A stretch of 64,000 nucleotides of DNA from Phycisphaerales bacterium. GTDB taxonomy: Bacteria; Planctomycetota; Phycisphaerae; Phycisphaerales; UBA1924. Shown piece by piece: positions 28,649-36,881 of this stretch. Location: positions 17,341 to 81,340 of the forward strand of contig JADLCX010000072.1 in assembly GCA_020846975.1 (NCBI GenBank), given 5' to 3'. Below the pieces are notes generated by a model that was not told the origin of the DNA, did not search any database, and saw only the letters and a program-made list of their open reading frames with translations. The position numbers were made by a program, and so were the translations under genes. The number at the start of each line of letters is the position of its first letter. Position 1 is the first letter of the stretch.

Positions 28649-29368
28649 TCAGCCGCGGCGGGAATCGGCCGCGCGGCGCGCGGCCGTGATCTGCGCGGTG
28701 AGGGCGGCGACGAGTTCGCGTTTCACCTCGGGCATCGCGGGGTGCGTCGGTCCGATCTCGCGCTCGATGCTCGTGACCGTTCGTCCGACCAACCCGCAGG
28801 GCACGATGAGGGCAAAGTGCGACAGGTCCGGGCTCACGTTGAGGGCCAGACCGTGCATCGTGACCCATTTGCGGACGCGGACACCCATCGCGGCGATCTT
28901 GGCGGGCGGATCGCCGTTGACCCAGACACCCGTGGCGGCGGGGTCGCGGTGGGTGGCGATGCCGATGCGCTCGCAACAGTCGATCACGGCCTGTTCGAGG
29001 AGGCGCATGTAATCGTGCAGGCCGAGGCGCACGAGGTTGAGGTCGAGGATCGGGTAGACGACGAGTTGGCCGGGACCGTGGTAGGTGATGTCGCCGCCGC
29101 GGTCGGTCTCGGCGAGGGTGACGCCGCGTCGAGCCAACTCTTCGGGCGGGGCGAGAAGGTGGGCCGATGCGCCCGCGCGGCGGGAGATCGTGATGACGGG
29201 CGGATGATGCTCGACGAGCAGGATGCGGCCGATCTCGGGCCTGCCGGAGTCACGCGCGGCGAGCACCTCGGCGTGGTGGGCGAGTTGCCGCTCATACGCG
29301 GCGGCGTAGCTTGTGCGACCGAGGTCGATGGTCGGGATGGGGAAATCCGAAGCGTGGGACACGCACAA
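28649..29368 (-). CDS. lipB: Octanoyl-[acyl-carrier-protein]:protein N-octanoyltransferase
   Basis: LLVEHHPPVITISRRAG...RGGDITYHGPGQLVVYPILDL...WVTMHGLALNVSPDLSHF...PCGLVGRTVTSI. Confidence 0.95.
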   Translation of the reverse strand: MCVSHASDFPIPTIDLGRTSYAAAYERQLAHHAEVLAARDSGRPEIGRILLVEHHPPVITISRRAGASAHLLAPPEELARRGVTLAETDRGGDITYHGPGQLVVYPILDLNLVRLGLHDYMRLLEQAVIDCCERIGIATHRDPAATGVWVNGDPPAKIAAMGVRVRKWVTMHGLALNVSPDLSHFALIVPCGLVGRTVTSIEREIGPTHPAMPEVKRELVAALTAQITAARRAADSRRG

Positions 29369-29404
29369 CTCTACGATCGTCGGCGCCGCGAACGGACTCG
29401 GCGG

Positions 29405-30205
29405 CTATTCACCACCGCTCGCCTGGCCGAACGCCGCGGCCAGTCGGTTGAGAGGGCTGTTCGGATCGGCTTCCACCGCTTCGATCCTGGCTTGCATCGC
29501 GGCTTCACGCTCACCGGCGGTCATGCGGATGTCCTGTTCAACGCTCTCAAAGTCGCCGCACACCATCTCATCGACCAGGCCCGCTTCCATCACCGATCGA
29601 ATCACGGGCAGCAACTCGACGGCATTCAGGGCGACCAGGGCGCTGATCGCATGGCCGTTGATTCCGGGATCGGTGTACCTGGCGAGCTTCAGCGTTTCGG
29701 CGAACACACCGACGACCGTGCTTCGATGCTCGGACCACTTGAGCGCGATCCGTTCGAGCGAGTCACCGATGAACAGCCTCGCGCCGAAGGGGGTTCGCTG
29801 GTCGCGCCAGGCCGCGGCCACGGGCCCGATCGCCGCGGGTCCGAACACCGCGAGCACGCCCGGAACATCCTCCAGCCACCCATCCTCATTCGCCTTGTCC
29901 ATCTTCTCGACAAGGCGGAGCATCGCCGGGATCGCGCGGGTACAGCCGAGCGCGGCAAGGGCGCGGAAAGCGTGGATCGGCGCGTAACACTGCGGTGAGT
30001 GCTGCACGTTGAACCATGGGTCGGACGCCAATCGAATCAGTTCATCCGCGTGATCGACCGACAGGCCCATGGCCGCGTAGTCCGCGAGCGGCGCATCGCG
30101 CCACATCTTGTCCTCATCGCCCGTCGGGTTACCAAGCGTCAGAAGCTGGTCGAGCGGCGGGGCATAGTCAGGGGTACGCGCGGGCCTGCGGGTGGATGGC
30201 TTCAT
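29405..30205 (-). CDS. Hypothetical protein, possible HEAT-like/DUF1186-like
   Basis: Helical repeat-like ORF; start at MKPSTRRPART. Confidence 0.5.
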   Translation of the reverse strand: MKPSTRRPARTPDYAPPLDQLLTLGNPTGDEDKMWRDAPLADYAAMGLSVDHADELIRLASDPWFNVQHSPQCYAPIHAFRALAALGCTRAIPAMLRLVEKMDKANEDGWLEDVPGVLAVFGPAAIGPVAAAWRDQRTPFGARLFIGDSLERIALKWSEHRSTVVGVFAETLKLARYTDPGINGHAISALVALNAVELLPVIRSVMEAGLVDEMVCGDFESVEQDIRMTAGEREAAMQARIEAVEADPNSPLNRLAAAFGQASGGE

Positions 30206-30324
30206 GGACAATGTTCGGCCTGCAAACACGCGAGTACGAGCAACCGACAGCTCCCCCCCCCCAAAGACCTCGGTTCCGGCCCTCGTGCACGGGAAGGCGG
30301 TGAGCGTCGTTCATACACTCCGCC

Positions 30325-31782
30325 ATGCCCACCGTGACCACTCCGCCGCCTCCCGACCTGACCGACCTGAGGGCCCGGCTGAAGTCCGTCGGCCAGTCGC
30401 ACGTGCTGAACTTCCACGACCGTCTCGACCCGGTCGCGCAGCGAGCTCTGGAAGCGCAGATCGACGCGATCGATCTCGAGAGCCTTCCGTCGCTGATCGA
30501 CCGGTACGTGAAGACCAGGCCGCAGTTCCCGCTGCCGGAGGCGATCCAGCCCGCGCCGTACTTCGAGCGCGGCGGGAGCGGCTGGGACATCGGCGCGGCC
30601 CGGAAGCGCGGGCAGGACCTGCTGCGTTCGGGCAGGGTCGCGGCGTTCGTCGTCGCGGGCGGGCAGGGCTCGCGTCTGGGCTACGAGGGCCCGAAGGGCT
30701 GCTATCCGGCCGGAGCCGTGACGGGCAGGCCGCTGTTTCATGTCATGGCCGAGGCGATCCTGGGCGCGAAGGACCGCTACGCGGTGCGTGTGCCGTGGTA
30801 CATCATGACCAGCCCGCTCAACCACGCGGCAACCGAGTCGTTCTTCAAGGAACACGGGTTCTTCGGGCTCAACCCCGAGGATGTGCGGCTCTTCCAGCAG
30901 GGCGTCATGCCGAGCTTCGATGCGGCCACCGGCCGGATGCTGCTCGCTTCACCGGGCGAGATCGCGACGAATCCCGATGGCCACGGCGGCTCGCTCAAGG
31001 CCCTGCACACCAGCGGCTCGCTGGCGGACATGCGGCGGCGCGGCGTCGAGATCATCAGTTACTTCCAGGTTGACAACCCGATCGTCAACGCGCTCGACCC
31101 GGTGTTCATCGGGCTGCACGCCGACAAGTCGGTTTCGAGCGGGGAGATGTCGAGCAAGATGGTGCCGAAGGCCAACGCCGCCGAAAAGGTCGGCGTGTTC
31201 TGTTCATCGGGCGAAGGGCCGCGGAAGGGGCGCGTGGAGGTCGTTGAGTATTCCGATCTCCCGGCCGAACTCGCGCAAGCGACGAACACGGATGGATCGC
31301 TGAGGTTCGTCGCGGGCTCGATCGCCGTGCACCTGCTCGGGGTCGGCTTTGTCGAGAAACTCAACACCGATGCTCGCTTCGAGCTTCCTTACCACCGCGC
31401 GGACAAGAAGGTGCCCTGCTGCGATCCGACGACGGGCGAACCGCAGAGCCCTCAGGCCAACAACGGTGTGAAGCTCGAGCGGTTCGTGTTCGATGCGCTG
31501 CCCTTGTGCGAGCGCTCGGTTGTGCTCGAGACCGATCGCACCGAGGAGTTCGCGCCGATCAAGAACGCGACGGGGGCGGATTCGCCGGAGAGCTGCTCGC
31601 GGATCCAGACCGAGCGTGCGGCGCGGTGGCTCGAAGCCGCGGGCGTGAAGGTCCCCCGCAAGCCGGACGGCTCGCCCGATTGCGTGCTGGAAATCTCGCC
31701 GCGGCGGGCGACGACGGCGGAAGAGCTGAAGGCGGGCGAGCGGCCGGCGAGCGTCGAGCGGGGCATCCGGCTGGCGTGGTAG
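30325..31782 (+). CDS. UDP-sugar pyrophosphorylase (UDPGP/UAP family)
   Basis: FVVAGGQGSRLGYEGPKGCYPAGAVTGRPLFHVMAEAI; GTFGLNPEDV-type region; LGVGFVEKL. Confidence 0.9.
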   Translation: MPTVTTPPPPDLTDLRARLKSVGQSHVLNFHDRLDPVAQRALEAQIDAIDLESLPSLIDRYVKTRPQFPLPEAIQPAPYFERGGSGWDIGAARKRGQDLLRSGRVAAFVVAGGQGSRLGYEGPKGCYPAGAVTGRPLFHVMAEAILGAKDRYAVRVPWYIMTSPLNHAATESFFKEHGFFGLNPEDVRLFQQGVMPSFDAATGRMLLASPGEIATNPDGHGGSLKALHTSGSLADMRRRGVEIISYFQVDNPIVNALDPVFIGLHADKSVSSGEMSSKMVPKANAAEKVGVFCSSGEGPRKGRVEVVEYSDLPAELAQATNTDGSLRFVAGSIAVHLLGVGFVEKLNTDARFELPYHRADKKVPCCDPTTGEPQSPQANNGVKLERFVFDALPLCERSVVLETDRTEEFAPIKNATGADSPESCSRIQTERAARWLEAAGVKVPRKPDGSPDCVLEISPRRATTAEELKAGERPASVERGIRLAW

Positions 31783-31794
31783 TGTTCGCCTTCC

Positions 31795-32616
31795 ATGCTC
31801 GACCGCTTCGCCAAACTCCCGAGTTCGCTTGATGGCAAGGCCCGCACGGTCCGGTTGGGGGGGGCGGGTGACATCCCCGCGCTGCTCATCCATCCCGACT
31901 GGATCTCCTGCGTGCCCACGGTCGTCTGGATGCACGGCCGCACGGCGAACAAGGAACTCGATGCGGGACGGTATGTGCGCTGGATGAAGGCAGGATTCGC
32001 AGCGTGTGCGATCGATCTTCCCGGCCACGGCGAGCGGAAGGACGCCCGCGCCGATGCGCCCGGCGAGGCGCTCGGGGTGCTCGCCGCGATGATCACCGAG
32101 ATCGACCACATCGTCGAGGCCCTGGCCGATCCGGTCTGGCAGAATGTCTTCGACTTGGATCGCCTGGGCATCGGCGGCATGTCCCTCGGCGGGATGGCGA
32201 CGCTGCGGAGACTGTGCGCCCCCCCACCGCACCCGTTCAAGTGCGCGGCGGTCGAGTCCACCACCGGCGACCTCACCGGCCTGTACCGCCCCGATGGCCC
32301 CAGGCCGTGGGGCACCAGCTACCCGCTCGAGCAGATCGCCCCGCTCGACCCCCTCCAGCACATCGAAGGATTTCGCCCCATCCCACTGCTCGCGCTGCAC
32401 AGCGAGGCCGACCGCATCATCCCCATCGGCCTGCAGCGCGGCTTCCTCGATCGCCTGCGCACGCGCTACACCGCGCAGAACGCCGACCCTGCACTGATCA
32501 CGCTCCACACCTGGCCCACCACGGGCGCGCCCGAAGAGCACTCCGGCTTCGGCCGCCACGGCAACGAAGCCAAGAACCTCCAGACCGAGTTTCTGGCCCG
32601 ACACTTGAAGATGTAG
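31795..32616 (+). CDS. Alpha/beta hydrolase (dienelactone/peptidase-like)
   Basis: DLPGHGERKDA...LGIGGMSLGGMATLRRL...PLLALHSEADRIIPI. Confidence 0.8.
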   Translation: MLDRFAKLPSSLDGKARTVRLGGAGDIPALLIHPDWISCVPTVVWMHGRTANKELDAGRYVRWMKAGFAACAIDLPGHGERKDARADAPGEALGVLAAMITEIDHIVEALADPVWQNVFDLDRLGIGGMSLGGMATLRRLCAPPPHPFKCAAVESTTGDLTGLYRPDGPRPWGTSYPLEQIAPLDPLQHIEGFRPIPLLALHSEADRIIPIGLQRGFLDRLRTRYTAQNADPALITLHTWPTTGAPEEHSGFGRHGNEAKNLQTEFLARHLKM

Positions 32617-32655
32617 GGAAACAAAGGGGAGGGGGGAGGGGGGAGGGGGGGGGGC

Positions 32656-33483
32656 TTAGCCGCGCGTCGCCCGCAGCCGACCCAGCAGCGACCGCACGTT
32701 GCCGAGCGAGTTCCACGCGCTCCAGCGCGGCTGCTCCTCGGCCTCGGCGTGCGCGCCCGCCAGCCGCGAGGGCAGTTCCGCCAGCGCCTGGGCCGCGGTG
32801 GCGAACCCGCCGGTCGGGCAGAGGCCCTTGCTCAGCCAGCGGTCGAGCGCGGGATCGAGGTCACGGACCAGCCGGCCGGCGGGGATCATCGGCTCCTCGG
32901 CCCGCAGGCCGGTGATGAGTTGGTACCCGATCTCGACGACCGAGCGCACCTCATCGCGCATGTCCTCGGCCTCGGTGGTCAGCGGACCCTTGCGCCAATC
33001 CCGCCGCAGCCCGTAGAACTCCAGCAGCAGGCAGCCGTGGCGATCGACGAGGATCTCATCCATCGCGACCGCACCGTGGATCAACTTGGGATGGACGAAC
33101 GAGATGGTCTCGAGCACCTGCTCCAGGGCACGGGCCGCCTCGAAGGGCTCCATCTGGCCGCGTTTCTCCCTCAGCAGCTTGCCGATCGTCCGCACCCCAT
33201 CGACATCGCCCGTGAAGGGACAGATGACCCACAGGTCCTCATCGGTCTCGACAACATCCTCGATGGCCAGCAGGTGGTCGTGGGGCAGGGCGCGGCAGGC
33301 GGCCACGGCCGACTCCAACCGCCGCCGCGCGGCCGATCGGGCGGGGATGCCGAACCGGTACGCCACATGGCTGGAGTGGTCGGTCTGGTGCAGGGCCAGG
33401 TGCCGCTCGGCGATCGCGCACGGCTCCAGTTCCCGCGTGAGCAGGTAGGGGCCAACGTGCGTGGATTCGAGCAGTTCGAGCAT
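32656..33483 (-). CDS. Protein-kinase-fold protein, probable pseudokinase
   Basis: Kinase-like layout FVHPKLIHGAVAMDEILVDRHGCLLLEFYGL, with HRD->HGA and DFG->EFYG. Confidence 0.6.
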   Translation of the reverse strand: MLELLESTHVGPYLLTRELEPCAIAERHLALHQTDHSSHVAYRFGIPARSAARRRLESAVAACRALPHDHLLAIEDVVETDEDLWVICPFTGDVDGVRTIGKLLREKRGQMEPFEAARALEQVLETISFVHPKLIHGAVAMDEILVDRHGCLLLEFYGLRRDWRKGPLTTEAEDMRDEVRSVVEIGYQLITGLRAEEPMIPAGRLVRDLDPALDRWLSKGLCPTGGFATAAQALAELPSRLAGAHAEAEEQPRWSAWNSLGNVRSLLGRLRATRG

Positions 33484-33599
33484 GCCTCAGCGAGCGATCG
33501 GGCGGGCCGTTGACGGTGAACCAGGCAGAACGTTCGTGAAATCACGGTGAAACCGTCAACCCGGGTTCATCGGCGGAAACCGAAAGTGGCCCCCAGTTT

Positions 33600-33787
33600 A
33601 GCGGGGGAGGGGGTGGGGTTTCAAGTCTGAGATAAAGTGGGTACTAACAGGGGGAGGGGGTGAGGGGGGGGGAGGGGTGTCGGGGTGAGGGGGTGAGGGG
33701 GTGACGGGGTGACAGGATGACCAAAGGCAAGAAGGGGTGGCAAGGCCTGTTCACCTTGTCACCCCTTCACCTTGTCACCCTATCACA
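33600..33787. repeat. G-rich plus octamer tandem repeat region with inverted arms
   Basis: ggggtgagggggtgagggggtgacggggtgacagg ... tgttcaccttgtcaccccttcaccttgtcaccctatcac. Confidence 0.85.
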
Positions 33788-33791
33788 ATGC

Positions 33792-34484
33792 TCACGCCGC
33801 CATCTTCACCCCCCCGCCATCCTCGGCAACCGCGCTGACGGTGAAGCCGCCGCCCCCACCACCGCCGAAGTTGAACACGATCGGCTGGGTCCACGCGCTG
33901 GTGAGGTTGCCGCGGACCGCGCGCACGCGGTACTGCACCGGCCCGGAGCCGATGTCGGCATCGGGGTCCATGTAGTTCCGCTCCATCGTCGCGCCGAGGA
34001 CCGAGTAGTTCGCCTCACCGATCTTCTTGCGCTCCAGCAGGAAGAACACGCCCGAGCTGGGCCCGCTGGATTCCGGCCGCCACGCGAGCGTGACGACCCC
34101 ATCGGGGCTGACGCTGCCGGTGAACTCGAGAGGTGTGGACGGCGCGGGGACGGGGGAGGGGGGGGCGGGGGGGTTGATGTCCGCGAGCACGTACACGTTG
34201 GGGTTGCTCGTGCTCTCGGCGAACGACTTGATCGTCGAGATGACGCCGCGGCCCAGGTCCACCAGCGTGTTGTTGAGGTTGTAGAAGTTCAGCGTGGCGG
34301 CCTTGGCGGCGTTCCGCGCCACCATCATCGAGTCGAACCCCGCGCGGCAGGCCGTGGTCGCGTTCTTGACCGAGAGCGCGGTCGCGGCGCTGATGCCCAC
34401 GTTTACGGCATTGGTTTGCCACAGGCCGTAGTGGGCCTCGAAGTACTGAAGACGAGCCAGACGTGATTGCGGTAACTCAGACAT
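33792..34484 (-). CDS. Hypothetical protein with fibronectin-III-like C-terminal region
   Basis: MSELPQSRLARLQYFEAHYGLWQTNAVNVGIS...; GVVTLAWRPESSGPSSGVFFLLERKKIGEANYSVLGAT...YRVRAV. Confidence 0.6.
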   Translation of the reverse strand: MSELPQSRLARLQYFEAHYGLWQTNAVNVGISAATALSVKNATTACRAGFDSMMVARNAAKAATLNFYNLNNTLVDLGRGVISTIKSFAESTSNPNVYVLADINPPAPPSPVPAPSTPLEFTGSVSPDGVVTLAWRPESSGPSSGVFFLLERKKIGEANYSVLGATMERNYMDPDADIGSGPVQYRVRAVRGNLTSAWTQPIVFNFGGGGGGGFTVSAVAEDGGGVKMAA

Positions 34485-34761
34485 TGCGAGTCTCCATGGC
34501 CGCGCCGATCCCACCCAACTGCCCGCCCCGCCGCACACGCGGCGAGGATCGGAGATGACCGGACAAGCGGGGTGCGCTGCACGCGGCGCCAACCGCATCG
34601 ACGGAACAACCGTCGCACTTGATGGAGATCGCGCAATCGGCGCCAAGCTCTCCGCGCTTGCGCTCGGGCACGTTCGCTGCTTCCCAGTCCTGATCCAACG
34701 TCCGCCCGCGTTATCTCCGCGGCAGCGGCCCTGGGCGCACGTTCCGCGCTCCACGAGAGGT

Positions 34762-34971
34762 CGATTCAATCGTTGAATCGGGCGGTGCAACCGCTGAATC
34801 GGCCGGTGCAACGACTGAACCGGTCGATTCAACTCTTCAACCGCGCGATGCGCTTGTTGAACCGGCCGGTGCAGCACCTGAACCGCGCGGTTCAGCCCTT
34901 GAACCACTCGGTGCAACGCTTGAGCCGGTCGATGCAGCCGTTGAACCGCGCGATCGAACCCATGAACCATC
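34762..34971. repeat. Second tandem array of the 21-bp quasi-palindromic unit, 10 copies
   Basis: CGATTCAATCGTTGAATCGGG / CGGTGCAACCGCTGAATCGGC / CGGTGCAGCACCTGAACCGCG, contiguous 21-bp period. Confidence 0.93.
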
Positions 34972-35005
34972 GCGCTCTCTCTTCGCATGAGCCGCTTCGG
35001 CGCAA

Positions 35006-35178
35006 CAGCGTTAGCCGGGGGCGTGAGCCCCCGGTCGGCGTGCGCTTTGATCCGCGAGCCCCAACGGGGCGGCACAGCGTTTCACCACCAGCCAGCGCAC
35101 GTTCCTGTGTCGCCCTTCCAGGGCTCTTGAACATGACCAACACTCACCGGGGGCTTTCGCCCCCGGCTAACGCTGTCG
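35006..35178. repeat. Pair of REP-like palindromes in opposite orientation (BIME-like)
   Basis: CAGCGTTAGCCGGGGGC-GTGA-GCCCCCGG at 35006-35034 and inverted CCGGGGGC-TTTC-GCCCCCGGCTAACGCTG at 35147-35175. Confidence 0.85.
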
Positions 35179-35391
35179 CGCCGCTGGCGCGGCTCCGAGG
35201 GCGCGACCTCCGAAGGTCCGGCCCGAGTTGCGCACGGAGTGGTTGTGCCTCCGAGGCCCGACCTCTTCCAAAGGAAGGTCTTGAGGCGGGCGGCCCAGCC
35301 AGCGCTCTTCCGCGTGCCGCCGCCGGTCGGCTCTGAGTCCGGCGGTGCGGTCGCGCGAGGACTTGCGAGCTCACGAGCACGACGACGCTCG

Positions 35392-35421
35392 CACTGCCTG
35401 CCTCGGAGCAGGCAGGCAGTG
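35392..35421 (-). terminator. Perfect 12-bp hairpin downstream of the TlpA-like gene
   Basis: CACTGCCTGCCT-CGGAGC-AGGCAGGCAGTG. Confidence 0.45.
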
Positions 35422-35437
35422 GCACGGGAAAACCTGC

Positions 35438-36814
35438 TTACTGCTTGCTGACCTCCGCCAGCAGCGGATCGATCAGCATGATCTTCTCCTCCATCGGCAC
35501 CAGCGGGTTGAGGCCGCGGTGGCGGACGATGCCCTTGGCATCGATGATGACCATGTGCGGGATCGAGCGCACACCGTACTCGGCGTTGGCCGCGCTGTCG
35601 GCGGTGAAGGCCTGCGGCCAGTGAATCTTCATGGGGGCGAGCATCTCGGCCATGAGCGTGAACTCGCGTTCGGGCTGACCGCGGGTGTCGATGCGCTTGT
35701 TGTTCTGATCGATGTGGAACCCCTGCGGGTGCGTGATCCCGATGATCGCGACGGGCTTGTCCTTGTAGTGCTCGACCAGCGCGGCGACCCTGGGGATCGA
35801 CATGCGGCAGGGCCCGCACCAGGTGGCCCAGAAGTCGAGCACGACGACCTTGCCCCTGAGGTCGGAGAGCTTGGTGAGTCTGGAATCGCCGCTCGACCAC
35901 ACGAAGGTGATCTCGGGCGCGGGGAAGCCGACCAGCTCGCCGCGCGCGTACGCGCCCTCGAGGTAGCGGATGTTGGCCGCGAGGCGGTTGCGGGTGTCGG
36001 CCTGGCCGGCACCGGTGACTGGCGGGCTTTGGGCCGCGATCTGCTTGTCAAGCTTGGCCAGCGCGTTCTTCTGGATGGTCAGGCACTTGTCGCGGAGTTT
36101 CCTGATCCGCTCGGGCGCGAGCGGCGGGTCGATCTTCGCACCCAGCACCATGTCCATGAGGTACGAGGTCTGCCACGAGTTGATCGGGCCGAGCTCGTCG
36201 GGCAGGACATCGGCGAGGTCGGCGATGAGGGGCACCGTGTGCCCGACCATCGCGTACGGGACGGCCTGGGTGCAGTTGATCCCCTCGGCCGCCAGCCCGC
36301 TCTCGAGCGCAGCGCGGTAGCCGGGGTGCCTGAGCGCGCCGTCGATGATGAGCCGCTGCTCGGAGGGGTCGGGCTCGCAGCCGATGAGCGTGAGCCGCAC
36401 GATCGCGGCGCGGGCGCCCAGGGCGGTGCGGTCGGCGGCGAGGATGCCCAGCTGCCGCATCACCGGGGCGTGCAACGGCTGGGGGATGTTCCGCAGGATG
36501 ACCGCGCCCAGCAGCATCTCGAACTGCTCGGTGGTCAGCGAGGGGACATCGACCTTGCCGAGCAGGTCGCCCGCGGCGGCGGTCATGGCCTGCGCGTAGT
36601 CCTTGCCCTGGGCGACGGCGGTGTTCACCTGCTGGTTGCAGGCGGTCATCAACCGCTGGAGCGCGGCGTTGGTGATGGGACCGGCGGCGGGGGTCGTGGC
36701 CGGGGGGATCGGAGGGAGGGGGGGAAGGGGGGGGGGCGGGTCATCGGACAGGCCGCCGGTCGAGACCGCCGCGCACGCGAGCAGAGCCGAGATCACCGGA
36801 AAAAGCATCGCCAT
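35438..36814 (-). CDS. Exported TlpA/ResA-like thioredoxin-fold protein
   Basis: Signal peptide MAMLFPVISALLACAAVS; VVVLDFWATWCGPCRMSIPRVAALVEHY (WCGPC). Confidence 0.88.
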   Translation of the reverse strand: MAMLFPVISALLACAAVSTGGLSDDPPPPLPPLPPIPPATTPAAGPITNAALQRLMTACNQQVNTAVAQGKDYAQAMTAAAGDLLGKVDVPSLTTEQFEMLLGAVILRNIPQPLHAPVMRQLGILAADRTALGARAAIVRLTLIGCEPDPSEQRLIIDGALRHPGYRAALESGLAAEGINCTQAVPYAMVGHTVPLIADLADVLPDELGPINSWQTSYLMDMVLGAKIDPPLAPERIRKLRDKCLTIQKNALAKLDKQIAAQSPPVTGAGQADTRNRLAANIRYLEGAYARGELVGFPAPEITFVWSSGDSRLTKLSDLRGKVVVLDFWATWCGPCRMSIPRVAALVEHYKDKPVAIIGITHPQGFHIDQNNKRIDTRGQPEREFTLMAEMLAPMKIHWPQAFTADSAANAEYGVRSIPHMVIIDAKGIVRHRGLNPLVPMEEKIMLIDPLLAEVSKQ

Positions 36815-36857
36815 CTCCAGGTTCGCCACCGCCGCACCGCGGGGGGGAAGGGGGAAA

Positions 36858-36871
36858 GGGGGGGGGGGGGG
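36858..36871 (+). repeat. G14 homopolymer in the HEAT-gene/TlpA-gene junction
   Basis: aaa-G14-acgg read directly. Confidence 0.85.
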
Positions 36872-36881
36872 ACGGCGAAGT

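Noticed and set aside
34773-35336. 187-aa plus-strand ORF with NRAVQPLNRPVQ repeats
   Set aside because: Covers the 21-bp array and REP-like elements; explained as repeat read-through, not a supported gene.
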